Shown in pieces: positions 44,921 through 55,722 of a DNA stretch of 64,000 nt (positions are counted from its first letter, which is position 1; every line of letters starts with the position of its first letter). The DNA is taken from NCBI GenBank assembly GCA_030656215.1, contig JAUSOD010000070.1, forward strand, positions 186,001-250,000, read 5' to 3'. The notes beneath the pieces are model-generated. The model had not been told where the DNA came from and ran no database searches. It saw nothing but the letters and a program-made list of their open reading frames with translations. The DNA comes from Azoarcus sp. GTDB lineage: Bacteria > Pseudomonadota > Gammaproteobacteria > Burkholderiales > Rhodocyclaceae. Both the position numbers and the translations under genes were made by a program.

Positions 44921-46282
44921 CTAGTAAACATCACGCCGGTAGCGGCCTTCGGCGAGCAGCCGGTCGCGGAACTCATCCCCGAGGATCTGGCCGAGTGCCG
45001 CGTCGACTTCAGTGGCCATGCCGACTGCGTTGCCGCAGACGTAGATCGCGGCCCCGCCGGTGACCCATTCACGCACCGTGGCTGCGGCCTTGATGAGCCG
45101 GTGCTGTACGTAAAGGCGTTCGGCCTGATCGCGCGAGAAGGCGAAATCGGCGCGCACGATCAGGTCGCGGGCCAGCCAGTCTTCGAGCTCGTTGCGGTAA
45201 TAGCAGTCGTGAGCGGCGTTGCGCTCGCCGAAGATGAGCCAGTTGCGCCCGTCTCCAGTTCGTGCGCGAGCACGCAGGTGGGCGCGCAGGCCGGCGAGCC
45301 CGGTGCCGTTGCCGATCAGGATGAGCGGGCGGGTGTGATTGTCGCCGAGGCGGAAGTTGCGGTGCGGGCGCAGCCGCAACGCAATCGGCTCGTCGAGCGC
45401 CGCGGCGTCGGTGAGCCAACCCGAGGCGATGCCGAGACGGCCACTGGCGTCGCGCTGCTGGCGGACCAGCAGGTGCAGCCGGCCGTCGGCAGGGATTGAA
45501 GCGATCGAGTATTCGCGTGGACGCTGCGGGTCGCCGGGGGCCAGCACCTGTACCAGGTCACCCGCCTCCCAGAGCGGAAGCGGGGCGCCGTCCGCAGGCT
45601 CGAGTTCGAGGTGAAAGGTGGGTGCGCCTGCACTGCCCGGGTTCAGGCAGGTACGCGTGCGTATCCACCATGAGTCGAACCCGGGCGCGCGCCAGTCCGG
45701 CAGGTCGGCCGTGCCGGCGAGATGGCCGAGTGCGTGTTGCCACTGGCAAAGTGCCGCGTCGCTGGCCTGGTCCACCTCGATACGGTCGAACATGGGTCGG
45801 GCGCCATTGCCGATGAGCCAGTCGTCGAGCATGCGGCCGAAGCCGCAGAAACGGGTGTAACTGCTGTCACCCAGCGCCAGCAGTCCGTAGTGCAGGCCTT
45901 GGAGTGCGGCGGTGGAGGTGATCACCCGGCGCGCAAACAGCGCGCCGTTATCGGGCGGGTCGCCCTCGCCACAGGTGGATACGATGAACAGGGCGCGTTC
46001 GACCGCGCTGAGGCGGGTGGCGTCGAGCCGTCCGAGTTCGCACAGTTCGGCCGCTACGCCTGCGCTGCGCAGCGCCTGGGCGCTGTCACGGGCGAGCTGC
46101 TCGGCGAAACCGGTCTGACTCGCGTAGGCGATCAGGACCACGCCGCCGCCGCCGCCGCTACCCGGCACCTGCAACGAGGCAGCGTGGCGGGCGCGTAGCA
46201 GGATCGCCAAGCACAGCCCGGCATAGCCGCCGACCACCGCGGTGGCGGCCAGCAGGCGGGGAAGTTCGGCGAGGATCGGCAT
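44921..46282 (-). CDS. Membrane-anchored flavodoxin/NADPH-reductase (sulfite reductase alpha-like)
   Basis: A 453-residue protein. One N-terminal membrane helix (about residues 8-28) is followed by a flavodoxin domain (IAYASQTGFAEQLARDS, FIVSTCGEGDPPDNG, ALGDSSYTRFCGFG) and an FAD/NADPH ferredoxin-reductase domain (REYSIASIPA, LILIGNGTGLAGLRAHLR, IYVCGNAVGMATEVDAAL). It can pass NADPH electrons through FAD and FMN. It lacks a sulfite-reductase or haem domain of its own, so its partner is probably the neighbouring PepSY membrane protein. It follows the DUF4198 gene by 26 bp. Confidence 0.9.
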   Translation of the reverse strand: MPILAELPRLLAATAVVGGYAGLCLAILLRARHAASLQVPGSGGGGGVVLIAYASQTGFAEQLARDSAQALRSAGVAAELCELGRLDATRLSAVERALFIVSTCGEGDPPDNGALFARRVITSTAALQGLHYGLLALGDSSYTRFCGFGRMLDDWLIGNGARPMFDRIEVDQASDAALCQWQHALGHLAGTADLPDWRAPGFDSWWIRTRTCLNPGSAGAPTFHLELEPADGAPLPLWEAGDLVQVLAPGDPQRPREYSIASIPADGRLHLLVRQQRDASGRLGIASGWLTDAAALDEPIALRLRPHRNFRLGDNHTRPLILIGNGTGLAGLRAHLRARARTGDGRNWLIFGERNAAHDCYYRNELEDWLARDLIVRADFAFSRDQAERLYVQHRLIKAAATVREWVTGGAAIYVCGNAVGMATEVDAALGQILGDEFRDRLLAEGRYRRDVY

Positions 46283-46308
46283 GGTGCTGCTGAGAGCCCG
46301 CGCGCGGT

Positions 46309-47112
46309 TTACTGCGGCAGTACTTCGAAGGTGGCAACGTAGCCCAGGCGGCGCTCCTTGGCCTGCTTGACCGTGGTCTTGTCATCTTTGGCGTCGGCGT
46401 CGAGCCAGTACATGCCGGCCTGCGGCCACGTCACTACGAACTTGCCGTCGGCATCGGTGGTGAGGGTGATCTCCTCGAGCTGGTTGCGGTAGCGCGAACC
46501 ACCGCGTACCACCTTGACCTCGATTCCGGCTGCGGGTTTGCCGTCGATATCGAAGCGGAAGCTGGCAGCTTCGCCGGCGAAAAGGTCGTTGGGATGGGTG
46601 ATGGGCACCAGTTCGAGACCCAGGCCGGTAGGCTTGATCGGCGTCGGCTTGCCGACCGTGACGAAGGTCTCCAGGCGGCTGGCCGACTCATTGACGCTCA
46701 ATTCGGGCGCCTCGATCGGAACTTCCTTGGCAAACGTTTCGGCATTGCCGCGAAAGCGCTTTGTTTGCTCGCCTTCCTTCCAGTTCGCCATGACTCCGCT
46801 ATTGACCACCGCGAGTCGGTAGGTGCCGGTCTGGGTCAGGTTGAGGTCGAACACGGTGCGCAACTTGCCGTTCATCAGGTTTTCGGGGGCGACCGAAGTG
46901 CCGTCCGGGGCGGTGGCACTGAAATTCTCGGCCACGCCGCGCAAGGCGGCGTGGTTGTAGTGGAACTTGTCGTTGCCGACCGCGCCGGCGACCGTGATGT
47001 AGGCGGCCTTGGACAACACGGTGGACGACGGTTCGAGCCACACGTCATGAGCATGGGCGGTGGGGAACTGCAGGGCGAGGGCGAGGGCGGCCAGCTTGAG
47101 GGTGTGCTTCAT
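46309..47112 (-). CDS. DUF4198 family periplasmic protein
   Basis: A 267-residue exported protein. The signal peptide (MKHTLKLAALALALQFPTAHAHD) leads straight to HDVWLEPSS, the DUF4198/NikM-type start in which the mature N-terminus carries a metal-binding His. It ends with a carboxypeptidase-regulatory-like beta-sandwich (GEAASFRFDIDGKPAAGIEVKVVRGG). A role in periplasmic metal handling is inferred from the family. ATG 47112 has an AAGGAG site. Confidence 0.85.
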   Translation of the reverse strand: MKHTLKLAALALALQFPTAHAHDVWLEPSSTVLSKAAYITVAGAVGNDKFHYNHAALRGVAENFSATAPDGTSVAPENLMNGKLRTVFDLNLTQTGTYRLAVVNSGVMANWKEGEQTKRFRGNAETFAKEVPIEAPELSVNESASRLETFVTVGKPTPIKPTGLGLELVPITHPNDLFAGEAASFRFDIDGKPAAGIEVKVVRGGSRYRNQLEEITLTTDADGKFVVTWPQAGMYWLDADAKDDKTTVKQAKERRLGYVATFEVLPQ

Positions 47113-47141
47113 CGAAAGCTCCTTGATCGGGGGGATGGGAT

Positions 47142-47654
47142 TCACGGCTTGAGTTCGAGGCTCAGCGCACCGAGCTCGTGCTGGCCTTGGGCCTTTAGGG
47201 TGTCGGCCTTCTGTGGTGGCCACTGGAAGGGAATGCTGAGCAACTCGCGACCACCCGCTTCGCGCGCCGCCTCGACCTGCAGTCGGTACTCGCCGGCAGG
47301 CAGTTTGCCGAGCGGGTTCTTGCCTTCGGCAAAGCTCAGGCTGTGGACGCCCGGCGCGCGCGTTGCGCTGGTAACACCGTCGATTGGCACCTCAAGCTCG
47401 CGGCCGCTGCGTCGCCACCACTGGCGCATGTCCTTGAGCCACTTGGTACCTTCGGCGTCACGTTTCTTGCCTTCGTACCAGACGGCGAGGTTGGCGGCCA
47501 CGGAGTTGTCCGGACGCTCGATCCAGACTGCAACATAGGGCCGGTGGTATTCGGCCACGGTGAGGCGCGGGACTTCAATGTCGAGCTTGAGCTCGGCGGC
47601 AAGGGCGGGCGCAGCCAGGAGGCTGCCGAGAACGAGGGGAAGCAGACGTCGCAT
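47142..47654 (-). CDS. DUF2271 family exported protein
   Basis: A 170-residue periplasmic protein. The signal peptide is MRRLLPLVLGSLLAAPALAA. The family signature includes HRPYVAVWIERPDNSVAANLAVWYE and WLKDMRQWWRRSG, ending with ELLSIPFQWPP. DUF2271 proteins usually travel with PepSY and flavoprotein genes near siderophore receptors, as here. Their role is not established. Confidence 0.87.
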   Translation of the reverse strand: MRRLLPLVLGSLLAAPALAAELKLDIEVPRLTVAEYHRPYVAVWIERPDNSVAANLAVWYEGKKRDAEGTKWLKDMRQWWRRSGRELEVPIDGVTSATRAPGVHSLSFAEGKNPLGKLPAGEYRLQVEAAREAGGRELLSIPFQWPPQKADTLKAQGQHELGALSLELKP

Positions 47655-47747
47655 GGAGACTCTCGGTGAATGAAATGGCGGGCGTTCGATTGGGGTTCGA
47701 AAGGGGAAGCGAAAGCGAGGGATGGGCCGGGCTATCGACGCGGCGGG

Positions 47748-48404
47748 TCAGTGCACGAACAGCATGGCCAGTACCACCGGGATCACCACCCCGAGGCCGA
47801 CGGTGGGCCACACCATGGGGCGGTTGGCCGCGTGCATCTGCAGGATGAACAGCCCGGTAAGGGAGAACACGATGCACGCTGCCGAGAACACATCGATGAA
47901 CCAGCTCCAAGCGGTGCCCGCATGGCGGCCTTTGTGCAGGTCGTTGAGATAGGAGATCCAGCCGCGGTCGGTATGCTCGTACTCGACCGCGCCGTCGGTG
48001 AGGTCGATGCGCAACCATGCGTCGCCGCCAGGACGGGGCATCGCGAGGTAGGCCTCGTCGGCGGACCACTCGACCTCGCCGTAGAGGACCGGGATCGCGA
48101 GTTCCGTACGTAGCCAGTCGCGCGTCTCCACGGGGAAGGACGACGGGGCGTCATTTCCTTCGGTCCCGGCGATCTTGACCAGGCTGGCGAGCAGCGCCGT
48201 CGGTAGGCGCGCTTCGGCCGTGGTGATGACCGGCTTTGCCTCGATGTCGCCGGCATGGTTCAGGGTGATGCCGGTGAACGCGAACAGCAGCATGCCGAGC
48301 AGACACAGCGCCGAGCTGATCCAGTGCCACTGGTGCAGGGTCTTGAGCCAGCTGCTGCGACGGGCTTGGCGGCGCGCCGCAGCGTGCGGATCTGCAATGG
48401 TCAT
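47748..48404 (-). CDS. PepSY-associated transmembrane protein
   Basis: A 218-residue inner-membrane protein. An N-terminal membrane segment (LHQWHWISSALCLLGMLLFAFTGITLNH) and two C-terminal segments flank a periplasmic region (about residues 55-150). Several histidines at membrane edges (LHQWHW, LNHAG, NDLHKGRH, LQMHAAN) could ligate haem b. Family members include siderophore-iron reductases. It follows the receptor by 19 bp and precedes DUF2271. Confidence 0.88.
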   Translation of the reverse strand: MTIADPHAAARRQARRSSWLKTLHQWHWISSALCLLGMLLFAFTGITLNHAGDIEAKPVITTAEARLPTALLASLVKIAGTEGNDAPSSFPVETRDWLRTELAIPVLYGEVEWSADEAYLAMPRPGGDAWLRIDLTDGAVEYEHTDRGWISYLNDLHKGRHAGTAWSWFIDVFSAACIVFSLTGLFILQMHAANRPMVWPTVGLGVVIPVVLAMLFVH

Positions 48405-48423
48405 GGGGTGTGCGCAGCCGGGC

Positions 48424-50559
48424 TCAGAAGCTCATGCTGGCTGACACCCAGAGGCGACGGGGCTCCTGGTTGTTGTTGTAGGTGTTGCCGTAACTGATCG
48501 CCCCGGTGCCGGTATTGCTGACGTAGGGCTGATAGTCAACGAAGTCGCGGTTGAACAGGTTGTAGATGGTGGCGTTGATACTCAGGTTTTTGCTGACCTG
48601 GTATGCACCACCAAGGTGGAATACGTCGTAGGCTTCGAAATCTCCGAGTGTGGCCTTGGCACGACTGGTGGCGCTGTCATTGTCGCGGAAGCGCTCGCTG
48701 CGGTATTCGCCGCGGATCCAGGCGCTGAGCTTCTGCGTTGCTTGCCACTTGAGAGTCAGGTTGACCATATGTTCGGGCGTGTTCTGTAGCGGGTCACCCT
48801 TGCTCGTGCCGGACTTCTGTTCGCTGTCGGTGTAGGTGTAGTTGCCCGATATCGTCCAGTCGCGCGCGAACTTCAGGTCGGCGCCAAGTTCGAGTCCCTG
48901 GATGACCGCTTCACTGACGTTCTCGTAGCGCAGCGAATTGGCAGGGATACCCGGGCCTGCATAATTTTGGGTGGTGATCTTGTCTTCGAAGTCGGTGTGG
49001 AAGAGCGTGGCATTGGCAGTGAGACCGCTCAGGCTGTCGTACCGCGCAGAGAGCTCGCTGCTTACGCTGGTTTCCGGCTTCAGGTCGGGATTACCAAAGA
49101 AGGGGCGGGTGCCTTGGGCACCGTATCCAACGATGCCGGAGAACATTTGATCCAGGCTTGGGGTTTTGTAGCCGGCGGCGACACCGCCCTTGACTGTCCA
49201 TTGATCGTTTGCATTCCACACCAGGTAGGCGCGTGGGCTGGTGTGACCGCCGAACTCGCTGTGATTGTCGTGGCGTACGCCGAGGGTCAGCGCGAGGCGT
49301 TCGGCAAACCGCCATTCATCTTCGGCAAACAGGCCCCACTGTTCGTGGCTGTACTTGCTGGTGGCGAGGCCGTCGGTCATTTCCGCATCCCACCACTGGC
49401 CGCCGATGGACAGCATGTGATCGCCGAGCGAGGTCACCAACTTGGTGTCAAACACGGTGTTCTGCGCCTCGAGTTTGCGCGCACTGCCGGCGACCTTGCC
49501 CGGCGTGCCAGCGGGAATCGTGCGGCCGATAGTCTCGGTTGTGCCCTCCATGATGCTCGACTCGAGCATGCCGGCACCAAAGCGCCAGGTGTGGGCCAAG
49601 GTGTACTGGTCGCGGTTGAACTTCAGGCGTGGGCCGTAACCGTGGTGGATCTGTCCGGATACCGCAGTGCCGTCCAGGGTGCCCATCTGGCCGCGATCGT
49701 TGTCGTACCACTGACGGGTCTGATCCACGTCGAGGGTGATGTCGTGGTCCTTGTTCGGGGTCAGCGACAAGCGTGCCCCCCAGGTCTCGATATGGGCTTT
49801 TACCGGGTTCTGACCCATGGTCAGCAAGCGGCCTTCGGTGGTGCTCTGTCCCGGCCATTCGATCTCCGACTCGTCGCGGTCGAATACCCGCCCGCGAATC
49901 TGCAGGCCAAGGACATCCTGCACCAGTGGACCGCTGAGATAGACGCTCGCAGCACGGGAGTCGCCGAAATCGCTGTCGCTCTGGAAGGTGCCGTCCACCG
50001 TGACCGTACCGGTCCACTCCTTGCCAACCTTGCGCGTGATGATGTTAACCACGCCGCCCATGGCATCGGAACCGTATAGGGTCGACATGGGGCCGCGGAT
50101 GATCTCGATCCGCTCAATGGCAGAAGCCGGCGGCATGAACGCGGTGGCGCTATCGTTGAACGCATTGGGGGTGACGTTGCCGGCAGCGTTTTGGCGGCGA
50201 CCGTCGATCAGGATCAGCGTGTAGTCACTGGGCAGGCCGCGCATGCTGATGGTAAGCCCCCCGGTCTTGTTGCCGCCCGCGGTGCCACTGCCGACATCGA
50301 CGCCCTCCACACCCGACAGGGCTTCAGCAATGCTGTTGACACGCTTCTGCTCGAGTTCTTCGCGCGTGATCACGGTGATGCTGGCCGGGGCGTTCTTGAT
50401 CTCCTGCTCGAAGCCGGAAGCGGACACGACCACCTCCCCGAGTTGCTGGGACGCCGAGCCTTGGGCAAGGGCGGCGCTCATCGGAAAGGCGAGGGCGAGA
50501 AGCAGTGTGGTGCGTCGAATGCGTGGTAAGGGCGTGGTCATCTGGGCAGTGTTTGCCAT
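48424..50559 (-). CDS. TonB-dependent receptor (FepA/CirA type)
   Basis: A 711-residue receptor. The signal peptide ends near SAALAQ, the TonB box is GEVVVSASGFEQ, and the plug has PASITVITREELEQKRVNSIAEALSGVEGVDVG and GPMSTLYGSDAMGGVVNIITRK. The barrel closes with RLWVSASMSF. The NPF-like and GSDAMGG pattern fits FepA/CirA/IrgA catecholate receptors. A double Fur-like site lies upstream. It leads an operon with PepSY, DUF2271, DUF4198 and the flavoprotein. Confidence 0.93.
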   Translation of the reverse strand: MANTAQMTTPLPRIRRTTLLLALAFPMSAALAQGSASQQLGEVVVSASGFEQEIKNAPASITVITREELEQKRVNSIAEALSGVEGVDVGSGTAGGNKTGGLTISMRGLPSDYTLILIDGRRQNAAGNVTPNAFNDSATAFMPPASAIERIEIIRGPMSTLYGSDAMGGVVNIITRKVGKEWTGTVTVDGTFQSDSDFGDSRAASVYLSGPLVQDVLGLQIRGRVFDRDESEIEWPGQSTTEGRLLTMGQNPVKAHIETWGARLSLTPNKDHDITLDVDQTRQWYDNDRGQMGTLDGTAVSGQIHHGYGPRLKFNRDQYTLAHTWRFGAGMLESSIMEGTTETIGRTIPAGTPGKVAGSARKLEAQNTVFDTKLVTSLGDHMLSIGGQWWDAEMTDGLATSKYSHEQWGLFAEDEWRFAERLALTLGVRHDNHSEFGGHTSPRAYLVWNANDQWTVKGGVAAGYKTPSLDQMFSGIVGYGAQGTRPFFGNPDLKPETSVSSELSARYDSLSGLTANATLFHTDFEDKITTQNYAGPGIPANSLRYENVSEAVIQGLELGADLKFARDWTISGNYTYTDSEQKSGTSKGDPLQNTPEHMVNLTLKWQATQKLSAWIRGEYRSERFRDNDSATSRAKATLGDFEAYDVFHLGGAYQVSKNLSINATIYNLFNRDFVDYQPYVSNTGTGAISYGNTYNNNQEPRRLWVSASMSF

Positions 50560-50660
50560 GGGTTCAGTCCTGGATGTCGGGAAGTCGGAATGGCTGGCTT
50601 CCTGGCAGCAGGGGGCAACCGGGCTGGTTACACTGCAGGTGGCTGGCTACGGATCCAAAA

Positions 50661-50690
50661 GAATCGTTGTAAAAATGATAACGATTCGTA
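50661..50690 (-). promoter_or_regulatory. Fur-like region upstream of the FepA/CirA-type receptor
   Basis: TGATAACGATTCGTA at 50676 fits the Fur core in its first arm. An 8-bp inverted repeat GAATCGTT (50661) and AACGATTC (50680) spans the region, suggesting overlapping Fur sites. Confidence 0.7.
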
Positions 50691-50785
50691 TGTAAGTGCG
50701 TCAATACAATAATGAGAACTTGTTGCATTCATGCGAGACGAGGTCCTGCGGAGGTGCGCTCAGGCTTCGAGCGGGGCGCACATCC

Positions 50786-52219
50786 TCAGTTGGCTTGGGG
50801 TGCGGCCGCGGCGCCCGCCGGGGCTTGCCACCCACCGCCGAGCGCTTTGTAAAGCCCGACTGCGTCCGCCAGTCGCGCCTGGCGCAGTTGCGCGAGCTGG
50901 TCCTGGGCGGAGAACAGGGTGCGTTGGGCATCGAGTACGCTGAGCAGATCGTCGGCGCCTTCGCGGTAGCGCAGTTCGGCCAGACGCAGGGAGCGTTCCG
51001 CCTGGGCCATGATCTGGCCTTGTGCCACCTCCTGGTTTGCGTCACGAGCGGCGTTGCCGAGCCCGTCCTCGACTTCCTTGAGTGCGGTGAGGATGGTCTT
51101 GCGATAGGCTTCGACCAGTTCGCGCTGGCGTGAGCGCGAGATGTCGACCTGTGCGCGCAGACGGCCGCCATCGAAAATGGTCTGCACGATCGAAGCGGAC
51201 AGCGACACGCTGTTCGACGGGTCGGCGAGCGACAGCAGGAAGTTGCTGGCCACGCCGCCGGCACCTGACAGGCTGAACTTGGGCAGCAGCTCGGCACGCG
51301 CGGCGGCGATATTGGCGGCGGCGGCGGTAAGTCCGGCTTCGGCGCTGGCCAGGTCGGGGCGGCGCAGCAGCAGATCGGCAGGCAGGCCGGCGGGGACCGT
51401 GGGAATGGCGAGCGCGTCGATCCGCTCGCCGTCCAGCGGCAGCGCCTGCGGGTTGCGCCCTAGCAGGATCGCGAGCGCGGATCGCGTCTGGCGGGCTTGT
51501 ACTTCCAGCGGTTCGACGGCGGCACGTTGCGACAGCACCGCGGTCAGCTGGCGGCTGACATCGAGTGACGAGGCGGCGCCGTTGCGATAGCGCGCCTCCA
51601 CCACCCGGAGCACGCGCTCGGCAATGGCCAGGTTCTGGCGCGCGATGTCGAGCCGTGCCTGCAGCGCAAGCCATTGAAAGTAGGTGGTCGCCACGCTGGA
51701 GGCCATCGACAGTCGGGCGGCGTCGCGGTCGTAGCGGGTGGCGGCAAGGCTGGCGCCGGCGCTGTCAATGTTGGCGGCCACCCGCCCCCACAGATCGAGT
51801 TCGTAGCTGGCCGACAAGTTCAGCGCCGAGGACTTGCGTTCGCTGATCGCGCTGTTGCCCCCATCGCCACTGTCGCTGCGGCTCCAGCCGCTGTTGCCGC
51901 CCAGGTTGAGAGAGGGAAACAGTGAGGCGCTGGTGCTGCGCAGCGCGAGTTCGGCCTGGATCACGCGCTCGGCCTGAATCCGCAGATCGGGACTGGCGAG
52001 CATGGCTTCGGTGACCAGTGCGTCGAGCTGGGCCGAATTGAAGTGCTGCCACCAAGTGGCGGACTCGATCGCTGCGTTCGCAGTGGCTTCCGCAGTCACC
52101 TCCGACCAGGTGGCTGGAAGCGTCATCTCGGGGCGGGTGAGCGGCTCGGTGATGGCGCAGCCGCCGAGTCCGAGGGCAAGGACTAGCAACAGAGGCTTGA
52201 GTGAAAAATGCTTGGTCAT
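50786..52219 (-). CDS. Outer-membrane efflux lipoprotein (NodT/OprM family)
   Basis: A 477-residue TolC-like outer-membrane factor. The lipobox LGGC lies at the end of the signal peptide ([21 protein letters not shown]). Two repeats of the OEP fold follow, with [18 protein letters not shown] and the second [34 protein letters not shown]. It would complete a tripartite pump with MacA and MacB, whose genes lie immediately upstream. ATG 52219 begins 5 bp after the macB stop. Confidence 0.92.
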   Translation of the reverse strand: MTKHFSLKPLLLVLALGLGGCAITEPLTRPEMTLPATWSEVTAEATANAAIESATWWQHFNSAQLDALVTEAMLASPDLRIQAERVIQAELALRSTSASLFPSLNLGGNSGWSRSDSGDGGNSAISERKSSALNLSASYELDLWGRVAANIDSAGASLAATRYDRDAARLSMASSVATTYFQWLALQARLDIARQNLAIAERVLRVVEARYRNGAASSLDVSRQLTAVLSQRAAVEPLEVQARQTRSALAILLGRNPQALPLDGERIDALAIPTVPAGLPADLLLRRPDLASAEAGLTAAAANIAAARAELLPKFSLSGAGGVASNFLLSLADPSNSVSLSASIVQTIFDGGRLRAQVDISRSRQRELVEAYRKTILTALKEVEDGLGNAARDANQEVAQGQIMAQAERSLRLAELRYREGADDLLSVLDAQRTLFSAQDQLAQLRQARLADAVGLYKALGGGWQAPAGAAAAPQAN

Positions 52220-52223
52220 GAAA

Positions 52224-54194
52224 TCATTCCGAGGCGAGCGCAACCACCGGGTCGAGGCGTGCAGCCTTGCGTGCCGGCAGGTAACCGAAGATCAGCCCGG
52301 TGGCGAAGGCGCAGCTGAAGGCGAGCACGACCGGCGCGAGCGAGTATTTGATCGGGGTATCGAAAGCCGCAATGATGGCGGCGGAGCCGAGTCCGACCGC
52401 GACCCCGATCGCGCCGCCGAGTGCCGACACCACCAGGGCCTCGATCAGGAATTGCTGCAGGATGTTCCTCATCCGCGCGCCGGTGGCCATGCGGATACCG
52501 ATCTCGCGGGTGCGTTCGGTGACCGACACCAGCATGATGTTCATCACCCCGATGCCCCCTACCAGCAGCGAGATGGCGGCCACGGTGCCGAGCAGGATGG
52601 TGAGCGTGTTCTGAGTGGCCGACACAGTGTCGATGATCGAGGCCATGTTGCGGATCTGGAAATCCTCGGTGCCGTGGCGCGCAAGCAGCAGTGTGCGGAC
52701 TGCCTCCTGGGTGTCGTCGATGCTGCTTACATCGGCGACCGCCACCGTGACGTTGCGCAGGAAGCGCTGGCCGGTGACGCGCAGGCTGCCGGTGGTGAAG
52801 GGGACGAATATCACGTCGTCCTGGTCCTGGCCCCACGAGGTGGCGCCCTTGCCACTCATCACACCGATCACCTGGAACGGAATGTTATTCACCAGCACGT
52901 ACTGCCCGATCGGTTCGGATCCGGCGAACAGAGCGCGCGCCACCGTCTGCCCGAGTACCGCGACGGTGGCATAGCGACTGACATCCTCGGCACTGAAGAA
53001 GGTGCCGCTGGCGACGTCCCAGGTGCGGGCGATGATGTAGGCGTCCGAGGTTGCATTGATCTCGGTGCGGTGATCGTTGCCGCCGAAACGTGCGGTGATG
53101 GTGCTCGATTGTTCGGGGACTGCGGCGCGGATGTTAGGCAGCTCGCGGATTGCGTCCACATCCTCGGGAACCAGCGTGGCCACGGATCCGCGTCCACGCT
53201 GGTTGGGGGCGCCTGGCCGGATGGTGAGCAGATCGGTGCCCATTGCGCTGATCTGGTCCACCACCTTCTGTTTTGCTCCGTCGCCGATTGCCAGCATCGC
53301 AATCACTGAGGCCACGCCAATGACGATGCCCAGCAGCGTCAACATCGAGCGGAACAGGTTGTTACGCAGTGCGCGCAGTGCGGTGCGGGTGGCCTCGATG
53401 ACGTCCGACATGGATGAGGTGCGATCGACGTGGGGGGCGAAGTCGGGTTCCGGACCTTCGGGCCGGTGCGGACCGGGGTCTTCGACGATGCGCCCGTCAC
53501 GGATCTCGATCACCCGGTGTGCCAGCTCGGCCACTTCCCGGGCGTGGGTGATGAGGATGATGGTGTGGCCATCGGCCGAGAGCTGGCGCAGCAGCTTCAT
53601 CACATCCTCGCCGCTCTTGCTGTCGAGTGCGCCGGTCGGCTCGTCGGCGAGGATGATGCGCCCGCCGTTCATCAGCGCGCGGGCGATCGACACCCGTTGC
53701 TGCTGGCCGCCGGAAAGCTGGTTGGGCCGGTGATGCCCCCGTTCGGCGAGGCCGAGCGTGGCGAGCAGCCCCTCGGCACGGGCATGGCGTTCGGCCGGTG
53801 GCATGCCGGAATAGACCGCGGGTACCTCGACGTTTTCGCGCGCAGTGGCGCCGCCGATCAGGTTGTAGCTCTGAAACACGAAGCCGAAGGCCTCGCGCCG
53901 CAGCCGGGCAAGCGCGTCGCGGTCGAGATCGGCCACGTCCTCGCCCATGAAGCGATAGGTGCCGGTGGTCGGGCGGTCGAGGCAGCCGAGGATGTTCATC
54001 AGCGTCGACTTGCCCGAGCCGGAGGCGCCCATGATCGCAACGAATTCGCCGGGGTAGATCTGCAGGTCGATGCCGTGCAGAACTTGCGTCTCGATCTCGC
54101 CATTGAGAAAGCTGCGGGTGATGCCGCGGAGGTCGATAAGGGGGGCAGCGCTCGCGAGGTCGGTCACGACGGGAGCGAAGGCTTCGCGCTTCAT
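52224..54194 (-). CDS. macB: ABC efflux transporter MacB
   Basis: A 656-residue fusion of an ATPase and a FtsX-type permease. Walker A is GASGSGKST, the signature is [15 protein letters not shown] and Walker B is [13 protein letters not shown] first membrane segment at about residue 280 is followed by a large periplasmic MacB_PCD domain, and three membrane segments near the C-terminus. It drives export of macrolides, peptides or siderophores in other bacteria. The start overlaps macA by 4 bp. Confidence 0.94.
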   Translation of the reverse strand: MKREAFAPVVTDLASAAPLIDLRGITRSFLNGEIETQVLHGIDLQIYPGEFVAIMGASGSGKSTLMNILGCLDRPTTGTYRFMGEDVADLDRDALARLRREAFGFVFQSYNLIGGATARENVEVPAVYSGMPPAERHARAEGLLATLGLAERGHHRPNQLSGGQQQRVSIARALMNGGRIILADEPTGALDSKSGEDVMKLLRQLSADGHTIILITHAREVAELAHRVIEIRDGRIVEDPGPHRPEGPEPDFAPHVDRTSSMSDVIEATRTALRALRNNLFRSMLTLLGIVIGVASVIAMLAIGDGAKQKVVDQISAMGTDLLTIRPGAPNQRGRGSVATLVPEDVDAIRELPNIRAAVPEQSSTITARFGGNDHRTEINATSDAYIIARTWDVASGTFFSAEDVSRYATVAVLGQTVARALFAGSEPIGQYVLVNNIPFQVIGVMSGKGATSWGQDQDDVIFVPFTTGSLRVTGQRFLRNVTVAVADVSSIDDTQEAVRTLLLARHGTEDFQIRNMASIIDTVSATQNTLTILLGTVAAISLLVGGIGVMNIMLVSVTERTREIGIRMATGARMRNILQQFLIEALVVSALGGAIGVAVGLGSAAIIAAFDTPIKYSLAPVVLAFSCAFATGLIFGYLPARKAARLDPVVALASE

Positions 54195-55564
54195 AGGCGA
54201 GGGCCGGGCGGGGTGGGGCCGGACGCACGGGTACCGCTGGTGGCGCCGGCGGCAAGCCCGGAAGCGACCTTGTCGCCTTCTTCCAGGCCGGACAGGACCT
54301 GTGCCTGAACCCGGTTGGTCACACCGATGGTGATGGCCCGTTGTTCCAGCGTGTTGTCGGCCTTGAGCAGCTGCACGGTGGCCTGACGCGGGCGCGGCTC
54401 GCCGGCTTGGGCACCGTTTGTCGGGCGGCGTCCTTCGCGCTGACTGCCGTCGTTGTTGGCGCGGCGTGCGCCGGCTTGCGGGTTGTCCTGCGCACGCGCG
54501 GGGGCAGCGTCGTCAGAGGGGCCGGTCCGGGGCTGGGTGCCGGACGGGGTGCCGGATTGGGAACGTTGGGCACGGCTCGCCACGGTCAGTGCACCCATCG
54601 GGATCTGCAGCACGTCCTTTGCCTGATCGATGATGAAATAGACCTGCGCCGTCATCTGCGTCATCAGCCGGGCGTCGGGATTGAGCACGTCGAACAGTGC
54701 GTTGTAGAGCACCACGTTGTTGGTGACGGTGGGCGTAGGCTCGATCTTGTCGAGCTTTCCATACCACCGCTTGCCCTGCCCGCCCAAGGTGGTGAAGTAG
54801 GCCTCCATGCCCACCTTGAGGCGGCTGACGTCGGCTTCCGAGACCTGGGTCTGCACCGTCATGGTGGACAGATCGGCCACGCGCAGGATGACCGGGGCGG
54901 ACTGGTTGGTGTTCAGGGTCTGACCCTGGCGTGCGGTGATCGACACCACGGTGCCTGCCATCGGCGACAGGATGCGGGCGTATTGCAAGCTGGCTTCGTC
55001 GGCACGCAGCGAGGATTCGTTCTGCTCGATCTGGGCGCGGAGGGCTTCAAGTGAAGCCTCGGCGGACTTGAGCGAGGCCTCGGCAATCTGCAGGGATTCG
55101 GTGGTGGTGGCGTCTTCGGCCATCAGCGCGGTCTGGCGCCGCAGCTGAATCTGCGCCAGCAGCAACTGGCTTTCGCGGTCCTTGAGCTGGGCGCGCAGGT
55201 TGCGTAGCTGGGCGCGCGCCGCATCGACCCTCGATAGATAAACGGTCGGGTCGATCTCGGCGAGCAGCTCGCCAGCCTTCACCACCGATCCGACCTCGAC
55301 ATGGATTTTCTTCAACTGGCCGGACACCTGGGCACCGACATCCACGTAATCGCGTGGCTGCAAGGTGCCGGTTGCGGTCACCACATCCTCGATGTCGCCA
55401 CGTTGAACGGTGGCGAACTGCAGTCCGGCAGCGGGATTGCCATTGCCGAACAGGCTTGGCCAGGCGAACCAGCCGCCAACGGCAAGCACGGCAACGCCGG
55501 CCACAATCAGGACAGGACGTTTCCAGCCGTTTTGCGGGCGGCGGGGAGCGGGATTGGAGGTCAT
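54191..55564 (-). CDS. macA: Periplasmic adaptor MacA with a low-complexity insert
   Basis: A 457-residue membrane-fusion protein. One membrane segment (about residues 17-35), a biotinyl-lipoyl-like domain, a coiled coil (about residues 105-190) and a beta-barrel follow. Near the C-terminus, about residues 340-405, there is an insert rich in Ser, Gln, Arg and Pro (from [12 protein letters not shown] to GEPRPRQ) that is not usual for MacA. The remaining fold, AIPMGALTV to [11 protein letters not shown], is normal. First gene of the macA-macB-OMF run. Confidence 0.92.
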   Translation of the reverse strand: MTSNPAPRRPQNGWKRPVLIVAGVAVLAVGGWFAWPSLFGNGNPAAGLQFATVQRGDIEDVVTATGTLQPRDYVDVGAQVSGQLKKIHVEVGSVVKAGELLAEIDPTVYLSRVDAARAQLRNLRAQLKDRESQLLLAQIQLRRQTALMAEDATTTESLQIAEASLKSAEASLEALRAQIEQNESSLRADEASLQYARILSPMAGTVVSITARQGQTLNTNQSAPVILRVADLSTMTVQTQVSEADVSRLKVGMEAYFTTLGGQGKRWYGKLDKIEPTPTVTNNVVLYNALFDVLNPDARLMTQMTAQVYFIIDQAKDVLQIPMGALTVASRAQRSQSGTPSGTQPRTGPSDDAAPARAQDNPQAGARRANNDGSQREGRRPTNGAQAGEPRPRQATVQLLKADNTLEQRAITIGVTNRVQAQVLSGLEEGDKVASGLAAGATSGTRASGPTPPGPRL

Positions 55565-55722
55565 CGTGTAGCTCTGTGGGGGCAGTCGAAGCGATTGAAG
55601 GAAAGCAATCTATGGGGAACAAGCATAGTCGAGCTGGGACGCCGCCTATGTATCGTATTGCAGCGCCGCATGCGGGTGGCACATGCGCTTCGTCGGTTCG
55701 AGCCGTGTGCGCAGCTAAACGT

